Source: Perilla frutescens
Lineage: Eukaryota > Streptophyta > Magnoliopsida > Lamiales > Lamiaceae
Direction: 5' to 3'
DNA length: 64,000 nt
Assembly (NCBI GenBank): GCA_026008535.1
Contig: BRKX01000006.1
Location: 31,484,664 to 31,548,663, forward strand
The position numbers and the translations under genes are program-made. Each line of letters begins with the position of its first letter. Within the stretch, counting starts at the first letter, position 1. The notes beneath the pieces were generated by a model. It saw only the letters and a program-made list of their open reading frames with translations. It ran no database searches and was not told the DNA's origin. Positions 35,697-47,665 of this stretch are shown here, piece after piece.

Positions 35697-37444
35697 CCAG
35701 TGTCATAAATGTCAAGGTTGTGGCCATTTTCAGAATCAGTGCCCGAACCGTCGTGTTTTATTTCTCAATGAACAAAACGGGCTTGAATCAGCCAGTGAAG
35801 ACGAAGAGGAGCCCCAGGCCGTCGCCCCTAGTGCCGTCGAAGTCCCTGAAGCCGACGAGGAAGATAAAGAGGCTGAATTGCCTCATGTCAGTTTAGTGTC
35901 TATTCGCAGTCTGAACATCAATCGTGAAGACGAAGAGCAATCCCAGCGTGAGAACATATTCTACACGCGCGTTGCAATCAAGGATCAGACTTGTACGATG
36001 ATCATAGACAGTGGGAGTGTAATCAACGCAATCAGCCAATACGCCGTTGATAAACTCGCCCTCACCACTACAAAGCATCCAAAGCCATACAAGCTGCAAT
36101 GGCTCACTGATCGAGGTTCAATCAGAGTAACAGGTCAGGTACGCGTTTCATTTACTAAAGGTCGTTATTCTGACACTGTTCTTTGTGATGTTATTCCTAT
36201 GGAGGCAGCCCACATTCTTGTAGGAAGACCGTGACAATTCGACAGAAAAGCAGTTCACGATGGTTTGGCCAACACCTATTCGATCACCATGGATGGTCGA
36301 ACTACTGTGCTCAAGCCACTCGCTCCTAAAGCTGTTGCAGAGGATCAAGAAAGGATGCAAGAGAGATTTAAGCAAGAACGGGCAAAGGAAGCCGCAGCCG
36401 CCGCCCGGACCGCCGCCGTGAACGGCCGAGACTCGGCCGAGACACAACAACCGATCCCTTCTTCAAGTTCGGCCAATGCAGCCCCTTTAAAGGCATCCAA
36501 TGAATCCTTAGTTCGTGGCAAATCATCCGGATCAGCCCCCAAAGTTGAACAAAATCGGTCTTTGTTCATCTCAGTTAAAGGCGTAGAGAAAGCACTTAAA
36601 GTAGGTTTACCTTTCGGTCTTTTATCTTATAAGGACAGTGCTACTAATAGTGTTTCTTTGCCTTGTGATGTGCAGCCCCTTATGGAGGAGTTCGCGGACG
36701 TGTTCCCGGAAGAGATTCCAAGTGGATTACCTCCAGTTCGTGGGATCGAGCACCAGATCGACTTCGTACCCGGCGCAGTCTTGCCCAACAGACCGGCGTA
36801 CCGCACGTCCCCTAAGGAGACGAAGGAGATCGATCGTCAAGTGAAGGAGTTGCTAGAGAAGAAGCAAATCCGTGAGTCGATGAGCCCTTGTGCAGTTCCA
36901 GTCATCCTAGTGCCAAAGAAGAACAACGAATGGAGGATGTGCATGGATTGCCGCACCATCAACAAAATAACGGTTAAGTACATATTTCCTATCCCTAGAC
37001 TTGATGATATGCTAGATGAATTAAGTGATTCTAATGTGTTTTCTAAGATAGATTTAAGATCTGGTTATTTTCAAGTTAGAATGCATGAAGGGGATGAATG
37101 GAAAACTGCGTTTAAAACAAAGCATGGTCTATATGAGTGGTTAGTTATGCCATTTGGTCTCACTAATGCACCGAGCACATTTATGAGGTTAATGAATCAT
37201 GTTTTGCGTGATGTGATTGGTATATTCGTGGTTGTTTACTTTGATTATATCTTGATTTACAGTTACAGTGCACAGGCGCACCTAGAACACCTTAGGCGTG
37301 TGTTTATGCTTTTGCGTGATGCAAAGTTGTATGGAAATTTGTCTAAGTGTTCCTTTTGCATAGATGAAGTCGTTTTTCTAGGCTTTGTCGTCAGTTTTCG
37401 TGGTATTGAGGTAGACCGTTCCAAAATCAAGGCGATTGAGGAAT
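35697..37444 (+). pseudogene. Zinc knuckle, protease and reverse transcriptase of element B
   Basis: The nucleocapsid-type knuckle CHKCQGCGHFQNQC (C-x2-C-x4-H-x4-C) lies near 35703-35745. The protease active site Ile-Asp-Ser-Gly-Ser is near 36005. TGA at 36232-36234 interrupts GRPWQFD; element E has TGG there. RT motifs follow: [33 protein letters not shown] and [20 protein letters not shown]. The catalytic box reads YFDY instead of YFDD (GATTAT near 37244), so the enzyme would be inactive even without the stops. Coding is cut at Lys-Ala-Ile-Glu-Glu by element E. Confidence 0.82.
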
Positions 37445-39801
37445 TGATGAGGACATCCATAGCAATGATGAAGTCAATGAAGAGCTGCAATTCAAAGGAC
37501 CCATCACAAGACTACGAGCTAAGAAGTTGCAAGAATATTTGCAAGCTGTAATTCGCAAAAAGTTCGAAGTTGAAGACTGATACGAACCCGAAAAGCATAA
37601 AAGAATCAAATCCAAGACTACCATTGAGAGGTTCAAAGATAATCATGTTGTTCAAAATTAAAGATTGGAGATCAAGATTTGAAGAACACAAGTGCATGAA
37701 AATATTCATATATTTTGGGCAGCCCATGAAGATCAAAATATTCAGCCCGAGGTTGGTCAGGTCAACATGCTATCAATTACTGATGAAGAAAGAATCATGA
37801 AGACGTGAGAAGAAGAACGATGCCATTTGGACGTGTGCATGAAGAGTTCTACGCGTTTGCATGGGAATCCGACAAGTTGTTGTTTTTCATGCAAAAGGTG
37901 GCAAGAATTAATTAACCATAATATGGGCCATGAATTTAATTATTTAATTCAGCCCATTGTTATGATTAATTAGGTCCAATTAGGCGCGAATATTGAAGCC
38001 CAAAATCAGTTTGGGATTTATCCTTATCTAGTTAGATTTAGTTAGATTTTTGTTATCTTATTTTTGGTATCTTTTGATTTTATCCTAGATTGATTAGGAT
38101 TAGTATATTTTCGATTTCTTTAGTTATTAGGACTCTAATTTTCGTCCATAGCCTATTAGTATATATAGGACATCTATTTGTTACATTTAAAGTAGACGTT
38201 GCATGAAATAAAGAGCTAATTTCTCAATTGTCTCACCGATCCTTTGGTTGATCACATTTATCGATCCTTTGGTTGATCAAACACAATTCTATTGATCTAG
38301 CAATTCAATAGTCTTATTCAAGTTCTTCAGGGTACAATCGTGTACATGGGAGAATTGCTATCCGGAGAATTAGTCGTGCGCGTTCGAGTTCTTACAACAC
38401 GGGTTCGCTGATCCTGATTTATCCTTCTACCTTTCACCGTCGCCAAAGTCACCTTCCCGACGTCCTCCGCCGCCGTCTGTATCGTACGCCGTCGTGCCAG
38501 CCACCATTCGAAGTCATCCAAGAGTCTTAGTTCGAGTCTTCGTCTCCTAGTAAGTTCTACACCTTTCGAGTCCTTTTCTAGTCGAGTCTTTCTTGTTTTC
38601 TCTTTGTTCGTATTGATTCCTTACGCATCCGACGTTGTTCCGTTCCTTAGCTTCCGCATATTTCGTCCGTGTCGTGTCCCATAGGTCCCGGGTCACATCA
38701 AAGACGGAGTACAAGGAAGCTCGAAGATGATGACATTGTTGAAGATGGATGTTGGAGATCAAGATGTGGAGTGCAATACATGAAGATGGCGTGCAAGAAG
38801 TGTTTTTGTTGGGCTTGATGTGTATACTTGCTATTTAGCCCAAGTTAAGCATGCATGGTGGAAAAGCCCAAAAGTTTCAGCCCTTGATGATCCAATTAAG
38901 GGGATTGATTTATTAGACTATAGTACTTTATTTATTTTATTTTGGATGAATTTTTGCAGATTTTTAAGTTAGGATTTTTGGTTATTTTAGATAGAGATTT
39001 GACTAGATTTTTAGATAAGGCAAGATCTACAAAATCTACCTTAAATAGAATTCTAGTTTAGGAAGTTGTTGAAGTCCAATTCTAGTTCAAATTGGACTCC
39101 TTATTTTCGTCCATTAGGCCTTAGGAATTCGATCCACCTATTATAAATAGGGGATCCATATTTCATTGTTACTTTAGACCATATTTGATAATTTTAAGCT
39201 TTGCTTTCAATATTGTCTCAACCCTAGTTTATATCTTTAAGAGTTTAGATCTTTTAAATTCATACTCTTAGATTTAGCATCTCTAAGTTTTACAAAGGGA
39301 ATTCGCCGTCCACGTTCGAGGGATCGTCGGAAACTCGCTATCGAAGAGCAACTTAAAGAATTTGGCCTTGTGTACGTTCGAGATTCAAGGCAACTTTCGG
39401 GTTGTAATTCACATCGACAAAACATCAACATCACCGCCGTTCGACGCCTCCCATCTCAGTTGTACGTCCGCCTCAAGTCCAGCCATGACCGAGTTCAATT
39501 TCGTGATCATCCCGTTTAATCCGTAAGTTCGATTCTACCCTAACATACCCTATCTACTCTAGCCTTTCTAGCCAAAACATCATCACCAATCATCATCAAC
39601 CAATCCTTCCATAATACCGTCCAAAACAGCCCTTGGTTAATTGGATTTGTGTTTATTTGTGTGTCATTTATCTAGGTATTTTAGTGGAGTCCAAGTCGTC
39701 TAGTTAATCGAGTATAGAATCCTTTCGTAATCGACGTAGTTTCTTTCTTAGCTTCCGCGTATTTTTGTGTCTCGTCGTGTCATTAGCCCCGGGTCACATC
39801 A
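37445..39801 (+). repeat. 5' LTR of element E, split by solo LTR F
   Basis: LTR parts 37445-37577 and 38706-39801 join at AAGAC to give about 1229 bp, matching the 3' LTR at 47666-48875 with only scattered differences. Confidence 0.88.
37578..38700 (+). repeat. Solo LTR F inside the 5' LTR of element E (TSD AAGAC)
   Basis: 1123 bp, TGATACGAACCCG...GGGTCACATCA, flanked by AAGAC at 37573-37577 and 38701-38705. Its first 150 bp resemble the TGATGAGACC class (a KDWRSRFEE-like translation). From about 37815 on it resembles the LTR of element A (GATGCCATTTGGACGTGTGC). It is therefore a mosaic. Confidence 0.9.
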
Positions 39802-40387
39802 TAAATTGGTATCAAGAGCCAGGTCGGTTTATATCGTTCGTGGTTCCATACTCGTTTATTTGTCCCGTTTATTTTATTTTGAGTTTTATCGAGTTGTACT
39901 TTATTTTCCGTATTGTTCATAGTTAAAAAAAAAAACAGATCGTACAAAAAAAAAAGAGAAAAAGAACGATAAAAAAAAAATCGGATAAAAAAAAAGAAGA
40001 AAATCCGAAAATACAAAAAAAAAAAAAAAGAAGTAAATTCATTGTTTCCTTTTTGTGTCTATTTTATTTTGGTACCTTCCTTTTGGGTACAAATCCATAG
40101 TTGGTTATTTCCTTTTAGATTCTCTTTCTTTTAGGATATTTCCCTCTTAGTTTGTTTTGATTTTGGTAACTACTTTAGATCTCTATTTTATTTTTTTGGA
40201 TTCTTTCCTTCTAGAGTCTAGGCTAATTAAGGTATTTAGATTGTGTCACATAGATTGATACATATCCAAATCCCCTATTACCTTATCTCTTTCTTTCTAT
40301 CCTTATCTATCCTATTTCTTTCCGTATCCTTTCTAGATTTATTTTTGGATTTCCCAATCTTATTGGAACTGCATTAATTGATCTATA
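39802..40387 (+). other. Leader of element E, first part
   Basis: Primer site then A-rich leader tracts (about 39923-40030), closely matching the leader of element B. It stops at CTATA, where the minus-strand LTR of element G begins. The leader resumes near 43190. Confidence 0.7.
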
Positions 40388-42100
40388 TGATGTGACCCGG
40401 GACCTATGGGACACGACACGAACGACTTATGCGGAAGCTAGGAACGGAACAACGTCGGATGCGTAAGGGATCAATACGACTCTAAAGAAAATACGAAAGA
40501 CAGACTAGAAAAAGGACACGAAAGGTGTAGAACTTACTAGAATTCGTAAAGACGAACAAAGACTCGATGGATGACACGTAGGATGACTCTTGGAGACTCG
40601 TGATGGCTGGAAATCAACGGCGGACGGCGGTGTTGTTGGTGAGGACGGCGGTGGTTTGGTAGAAGGATAGGACAGATCGGTGAACCCGTGTTGAATCAAC
40701 CCGAACGCACTCGTCTAGCTTCTCCGGATAGCAATTCTCCCAAGTACTTGAATGCACCCTGAAGAACTTGAATAGGACTATTGATTTGCTAAAACAATAG
40801 AACTTTGAAGATAAAATTTCGATCAACCTTAGGATCTAGGAGACAAGAGTGAAATACTTCTTGAATTCATGCAATTGTCTGAATTATGAATGTCACAAGG
40901 TACTCCTATTTATAGGAGCATATATGGACGAAAATTAGAGTCCTAAAAGCTAAAGAAATCTAAAATATACTAATCCTAATCAATCTAGGATAAAATCAAA
41001 ATATACCAAAAATAAGATAACAAAAATCTAACTAGATAAGGATAAATCCCAAAGTGGATTTGGGCTGGATATTCTCGCCATTCTTGGACCCAAAATACAC
41101 GTCCATGGGCTGAATTAAGTGTATTAATTTCGTGGCCCATGTGTGTGTAATTCTTGCCACCTTTGCATGAAAAACAGCATCTCCCGATTTCCCATGCAAA
41201 CGCGTATAACTTTTGATGTACACGTCCAAATGGCGTCGTTCTTCTTCTCACATCTTCATGCTTCCTTCTTCTTCATCTATGGATAGCATGGTGATCAATC
41301 TCGAGCTGCCCTTGACTTCATTTTCACCAAGTTCGAATTTGCGACGAATAGAAGCTTGTAAATAAGCTTGCAACTTCTTAGCTCGCAAACGCGTCATTGG
41401 ACCTTTAAACTGCAGCTCCGGATCATCTTCTTCATTGCCTTGCACGACCTCATCATTCCCCCGCTGCTGAAAAGAATTCGTCCTCGAATTCGGGGACTCA
41501 TCAACTTCGAACTCATCATCTGCAGAAAAGGGAGATAAGTCAGCAACATTAAATGTAGATGAACACTTATATTCACCGGGTAAATCAATGCGATATGCAT
41601 TATCATTGACTCGACTCAGCACGGTGAACGGTCCATCTCCTCTAGGCATCAATTTTGATTTTCTCAAGTTGGGAAACCGTCCAGGACTCAGATGAATCCA
41701 AACACGATCTCCGGGCTGGAAAATCACTTGCTTACGCCGTTTATTCTTTTGAACAGCATTACGTGCGCCAACGGCTTCAATACGCGCACGTACTTTCTCA
41801 TGCATCTCCTTAACTTGTTCCGCTGTTCTCGTACCTTTAACACTCGTTAGATGCTCAACAGGTAAAGGCAACAGATCATTAGGCGTTAGCGGATTAAAAC
41901 CATAAACAACTTCAAATGGAGACATATTGGTAGATGAATGCACAACGCGATTATAAGCGAATTCAGCATATGGCAAACAATCTTCCCATGATTTCAAGTT
42001 GTTTTTAACTAAAGAACGCAGCAAAATACCTAAAGTGCGATTAACTACTTCAGTTTGTGGATGACATGCAGTAGAAAATAAAAGTTTGGTACCTAAGCAA
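40388..42100 (-). mobile_element. Element G: 3' part of a Ty3 element on the minus strand
   Basis: A 3' LTR (40388-41455, 1068 bp, TGATGTGACC...CATCA on the plus strand, same class as element A) adjoins the 3' half of an integrase gene (41456-42100). It is cut off at 42100 by another LTR. The insertion flank CTATA has no partner because the other end is lost. Confidence 0.8.
41248..42100 (-). pseudogene. Integrase C-terminal half of element G, reading into its 3' LTR
   Basis: Minus-strand open frame of about 280 codons: [16 protein letters not shown] (with the catalytic Glu; the usual DGQ after QT is missing), [40 protein letters not shown], the [23 protein letters not shown] module (GPY/F type) and FNVADLSPF. 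It then continues through NSRTNSFQQRGNDE into the LTR, where it encodes [17 protein letters not shown] and more, ending 287 residues after its start. The long readthrough into the LTR is real in the sequence and recurs in other copies. Confidence 0.8.
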
Positions 42101-43189
42101 TGAAGATCGTGCATAGCAATGAAGATTCAAATCCGGAGTTGCAAATTAGAGGTCCAGTTACAAGGTTACGAGCTAAGCAACTTCAAGGTTATTTGCAAGG
42201 CTATGTTCGAAAGAAGCTCGAGGAAGAAGTAGATGTTCGGAGCCGACCCAAGATCATTACTATGCTTTCAATTGAAGATGAGGATCATACTTTGATGAAT
42301 TGAAGCATACTTGGCCGAAAATTGGAAGATTTCAAATTGATGCCAATCCAGGAGGTTATGGCGAATAAGGCGTGACCATGCTCATCCGAGAATTCGAACC
42401 CTTTTGACTCTTTGTGGGGTTTCGAATTATCTTAGTTATTTTAATTAATTATTTTAGACTATAGTAATTAATTATTTGAGTCCAGTTTTTAGTTATTTTA
42501 TTAAGTAATTTTCGGTTATGATTGAGTCAAAGATTGACTAGGATTTTTAGATAAGGTAAGATCTACAAAATCTACCTTAAATAGAATTTTAGTTTAGGAA
42601 GTTTTCTAGTCCAATTTGGACAAGTCTTTTACTTCTTTTTAGCTAGAAATTTCGTGCTCCCCTCTGTTATAAATAGACGATCATTGTGAACATTATATTT
42701 TAGACTCTATTTGATAAATTTAGCTTTGTGCTTTCAATATAGTCTCACCCCCTTCAAAACCTTTGTGATTTGGTTCGAAAATTACACTCTTAAAGCTTAG
42801 CAAACTTTAGGTTTTATTTCAAGTCTCGTTCTAGTGCTCGTGTGGTGCTAGGGTTGGATTGCTACGAAGAGGATTCAAGTGGTGATTCGTTTGGTGGAGT
42901 AATCTTCACTAGGTGGACGCTCCGAGTTCGATTCTTTCTTCAACAACATCGACGCCTCCATATCGACGTCCTCCATCTTACACAATTCGTCCATATCAAT
43001 ATCAAGCCAACTCCGTTCGAGTTCAAGTTCAACGTCATTCCAATCAAACCGTAAGTTCATTATATCTTTATCATACCCTATCTACCCAAGCCGTTCTTCA
43101 CCTCTACCTCACACACGTGAAACCTTCGTCGTTGTCGTTCTTTAGCTTTCCCAAAACAGCCCATTCATGCTTCCTTCTTCTTCTTCAAC
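42101..43189 (+). repeat. LTR fragment (TGAAGATCGTGC start), 3' end lost
   Basis: It begins TGAAGATCGTGC beside the integrase of element G. It encodes [17 protein letters not shown] near its start and has a TATA-like GTTATAAATAGACG around 42667. It passes without a proper CA terminus into the leader of element E near 43190. It is related to the LTR fragment at 4615-5266. Confidence 0.7.
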
Positions 43190-43410
43190 CCGTATCTCAT
43201 TCATACACACTCCAAATTCATCTGTGTTCCGAACATAGCAATCCCGTCCTTTCCTCTACACAAGACCGCCGAGTTCCCTACTCCATCTACACGATTTTCA
43301 CACACTGTGCACCCATATATTGAGTGATACAAGAGTGAAAACAGACGAGTGACGTGAGATTGTGAGGTCCTTCCTTGTTTTCTTTTACGTTTGTTCGTTT
43401 TGTAGGTTTC

Positions 43411-44312
43411 ATGAAGAAAGGTACCCGTTCCGAGTCATCCTTGACTCCCCCAGCCGACACTCCACCTTTGGACCCATCCCGAGATCCGTCCAAAGCCCCC
43501 ATGGAGTCTACTTCGGATCCACCCGCACAATGGGATCCTAAGTATCATTTTGAGGCACTCTCAAAACACTTCCAGAGACAGCATCAGGCCCTGTCTGACA
43601 AACTTGATGATTTAGTGCATGCCCTTGAACGCACTAAAACTACTCCGACCATTACACAGCCTGTTCGTGGTCAAGCTCGACAACACCAGCGACATCATGA
43701 GCACGAGGAGGAGTTTTTCGATGAGAATACAGCTGATACTGATCATGGACGCCGACAGAGGCGTGATGACTATGGTGAAGACCGCATGCTCAATAACATC
43801 AAGACGAGCATCCCGGAGTTTGAAGGCCTTCACGATCCCGATATCTATCTTGATTGGGAACGTAAGGTAGAGAAGATTTTTGACTGCTACGACTTCACAG
43901 AAGTCAAAAAGGTGCAGTTAGCCTGTTTGGAGTTCAGAGGCTACGCAGCCACTTGGTGGGAGATGCAGCAGGAAAAAAGGTGCAGAAATCGCAATCCGCA
44001 AATTGATACATGGGAAGAAATGAAGGGATTGATGCGAGGATGCTTCATTCCAGTCCATTATGAGAGAGAGCTCGAAAAGAAGATCAACCGGATCAAACAA
44101 GGCACCCGTTCGATTGAAGAGTATCACAAAGAGTTGGAGACCGCCTTGAACCGAGTCGGGAAGGAGGAGACCTTAATAGGTACATTGAAGGCATGAATCC
44201 CGACATTGCTTGTGAAGTCGAGTTGAAGGACTTCACCAGTGTAGAAAGGATGGTGCAGTACGCATCGATCGTGGAAAAGCAGTTGAGAGAAGGCCGGCGC
44301 CGTTCTCACCAT
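43411..44312 (+). pseudogene. Gag of element E
   Basis: ATG at 43411. DPKYHFEALSKHFQRQH, IPEFEGLHDPDIYLDWERKV, AATWWEMQQEKRC and IDTWEEMKGLMRG are intact over 262 codons. A deletion near 44175 (CTTAATAGGTACATT against CTTAAATGCTACCATCATTAGG in element B) shifts the frame. Near 44315 the sequence jumps straight to the protease, with loss of about half a kilobase containing the zinc knuckle. Confidence 0.82.
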
Positions 44313-46161
44313 AATGCCGTGTGCAATAAAGGATCAGACGTGTGCAATGATCATAGACAGTGGGAGTGTAATCAACGCAATCAGTCAATACGCCGTTGAT
44401 AAACTCGCCCTCACCACTACAAAGCATCCAAAGCCATACAAGCTGCAATGGCTCACTGATCGCGGTTCAATCAGAGTAACAGGTCAGGTACGCGTTTCAT
44501 TTACTAAAGGTCGTTACTCTGACACTGTTCTTTGTGATGTTATTCCTATGGAGGCAGCCCACATTCTTTTAGGAAGACCGTGGCAATTTGACAGAAAAGC
44601 AGTTCACGATGGTTTGGCCAACACCTATTCGATCACCATGGATGGCCGAACTATTGTGCTCAAGCCACTCGCTCCTAAAGCTGTTGCAGAGGATCAAGAA
44701 AGGATGCAAGAGAGATTTAAGTAAGAACGGGCAAAGCAAGCCGCAGCCGCCGCCCGGACCGCCGCCGTAACCGGCCGAGACTCGGCCGAGACACAACAGC
44801 CGATCCCTTCTTCAAGTTCGGCCAATGCAGCCCCTTCGAAGGCTTCCAATGAAGCCTTAGTTCGTGGCAAATCATCCGGATCAGCCCCCAAAGTTGAACA
44901 AAATCGGTCTTTGTTCATCTCAGTTAAAGGCGTAGAGAAAGCACTTAAAGCAGGTTTACCTTTCGTTCTTTTATCTTATAAGGACAGTGCTACTAATAGT
45001 GTTTCTTTGCCTTGTGATGTGCAACCCCTTATGGAGGAGTTCGCGGACGTGTTCCCGGAAAAGATTCCAAGTGGATTACCTCCAATTCGTGGGACCGAGC
45101 ACCAGATCGACTTCGTACCCGGCGCAGTCTTACCCAATAGACCGGCGTACCGCACGTCCCCCGAGGAGGTGAAGGAGATCGACCACCAAGTGAAGGAGTT
45201 GCTAGAGAAGAAGCAAATCCGTGAGTCGATGAGCCCTTGTACAGTTCCAGTCATCCTAGTGCCAAAAAAGAACAACGAATGGAGGATGTGCATGGATTGC
45301 CGCGCCATCAACAAAATAACGGTTAAGTACAGATTTCCTATCCCTAGACTTGATGATATGCTAGATGAATTAAGTGGTTCTAATGTGTTTTCTAAGATAG
45401 ATTTAAGATCTGGTTATTTTCAAGTTAGAATGCATGAAGGGGATGAATGGAAAACTGCGTTTAAAACAAAGCATGGTCTATATGAGTGGTTAGTTATGCC
45501 ATTTGGTCTCACTAATGCACCGAGCACGTTTATCAGGTTAATGAACCATGTTTTGCGTGATGTGATTAGTAAATTTGTGGTTGTTTACTTTGATGATATC
45601 TTGATTTACAGTCACAGTGCACAGGCGCACCTAGAACACCTTAGGCGTGTGTTAATGCTCTTGCGTGATGCAAAGTTGTATGGAAATTTGTCTAAGTGTT
45701 CCTTTTGCATAGATGAAGTCGTTTTTCTAGGCTTTGTCGTCAGTTTTCGTGGTATTGAGGTAGACCGTTCCAAAATCAAGGCGATTGAGGAATGGCCAAC
45801 CCCGAGAAATGCTTCGGAAGTTCGGTCCTTCCATGGACTCACCAGTTTTTACCGACGTTTTGTGCGTGATTTTTCTAGTATAGCCGCCCCTCTTACTGAG
45901 CTAAGTAAGAAGGATCGGAAATTTGAGTGCGGTAAACAACAAGAGCATGCATTTGCTACTTTGAAATCTTTGTTATGTTCTGCTCCTGTTCTTCGTTTAC
46001 CTGATTTTACTAAGACTTTTGTGATCGAGTGTGATGCTTCGGGCATAGGTATTGGTGCAGTTTTGATGCAGGATCGCAGGCCCGTCGCCTACTTCAGTGA
46101 GAAGCTTAGTGGCGCCAGTTTGAGGTATTCGTCGTATGACAAAGAGCTTTTTATGCTTTGA
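44313..46161 (+). pseudogene. Protease, RT and RNase H start of element E
   Basis: The protease begins near its active site (MIIDSGSVINAIS, about 44347) because of the gag-protease deletion. TAA at 44722-44724 replaces CAA of element B in the linker. RT (about 45120-45780) is complete, with [13 protein letters not shown] and the intact [12 protein letters not shown] box. The connection region and RNase H follow ([26 protein letters not shown]). A two-base insertion near 46150 (GAGCTTTTTATG against GAGCTTTATG) ends the frame. Confidence 0.85.
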
Positions 46162-47665
46162 AGCGTGCATTGGATACATGGCAGCACTATCTTTGGCCCA
46201 AGGAGTTCGTGATTCACACGGACCACGAGAGTTTAAAGCACCTCAAAGGACAGCAAAATCTGAACAAGAGGCATGCAAGATGGGTGGAATTCATTGAGTC
46301 CTTCCCATACGTGATCAAGTACAAGAAAGGTGAAGAAAACGTCGTCGCGGATGCGTTATCTCTGAACTTAATGCATGCTAAAATGTTAGGTTTCGAGTCC
46401 ATTAAGTCACTATATGTGGAAGACGCCTATTTCAGCCCCATTTATGCTTCTTGTGTGTCAAAATCTCGTGCCTTAGATGGTTATTATGTGCATGATGGGT
46501 TTTTTGTTTAAGGAGTCTAAGTTATGCATTCCTATTTGTTCTATGCGTGAGCTACTTGTGTTAGAATCGCATGCGGGAGGTTTGATGGGTCACTTTGGTG
46601 TACATAAAATATTGAACTTGCTGCATGAACACTTTTATTGGCCGCATATGCGTAGGGATGTAGAGAATGTGTGTAGTCGTTGCATTACTTGTCGTCAAGC
46701 CAAGTCCACTTCACACCCGTTTGGATTGTACACGCCGTTACCCGTCCCCACAGCCCCTTGGATTGATATTTCTATGGATTTTATCTTGCGATTGCCTAGG
46801 TCGAGGTCGGGTAAAGATTCGGTGTTTGTTGTAGTTGATCGGTTCTCTAAAATGGCTCATTTCATTGCATGTAGAAAAACCGATGATGCTGTTCATATTG
46901 CCAACTTGTTCTTTGTGCATGTTGTTAGATTGCATGGAATTCCTCGTACTATTGTTAGTGATAGGGATTCTAAGTTTTTAGGACATTTCTGGCGTGTTTT
47001 GTGGGGAAAATTAGGTACTAAGTTATTGTTTTCTACTGCATGTCATCCACAAACCGATGGTCAAACTGAGGTTGTGAATCGTACATTAGGAGCTTTACTT
47101 AGGTCTCTAATTAAGAACAACTTGAAGTCATGGGAAGAGTGTTTACCATATGCTGAATTTGCTTATAATCGTGTTATTCATTCTTCTACTAACATGTCTC
47201 CGTTTGAGGTAGTTTATGGATTTAATCCCTTAACTCCTACTGATTTGATTCCTTTACCCGTTGAGCATCTAACGAGTGTTAAAGGTATGAAGAGAGCTGA
47301 TTTTATTCGAGAGATGCATGAGAAGGTTCGTGCCCGGATCGAGCACAAAGGCGCTCAAACCGCCACCGCACGCAACACGAGGCGCAAACGAGTTGTTTTC
47401 CAGCCCGGAGATCGAGTTTGGATTCATCTTAGTCCAGGCCGATTCCCTAACTTGAGGAAGTCGAAGTTGTCGCTCCGTGGAGATGGCCCATTCACTGTTT
47501 TGAGCCGTGTTAATGATAATGCATACCGCATTGATCTCCCTGGTGAGTACAAGTGTTCTTCTACGTTTAATGTTGCTGATTTGTCTCCTTTTTCTGCAAA
47601 TGAATTCGACCATGATGACACTTCAAATTCGAGGACGAATTCTCTTCAGCAGGGGGGGGGGGGAA
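46158..47665 (+). pseudogene. RNase H end and integrase of element E
   Basis: After the frameshift the remainder of RNase H ([17 protein letters not shown]) is readable. A 15-base deletion follows where element B encodes SRRYA. Another frameshift near 46500 precedes integrase. Integrase has the HHCC finger (H-x-GHFGVH...CSRCITC), catalytic Asp in MDFI, Asp in SDRDSKF and Glu in GQTEVVNR, then the GPF module and the [12 protein letters not shown] tail at the polypurine tract. No chromodomain was recognised. Confidence 0.85.

Noticed and set aside
36265..37551. 428-codon frame as an intact RT protein
   Set aside because: The last 35 residues come from the LTR of element E after the insertion point at 37444; the RT is cut, not terminated naturally.
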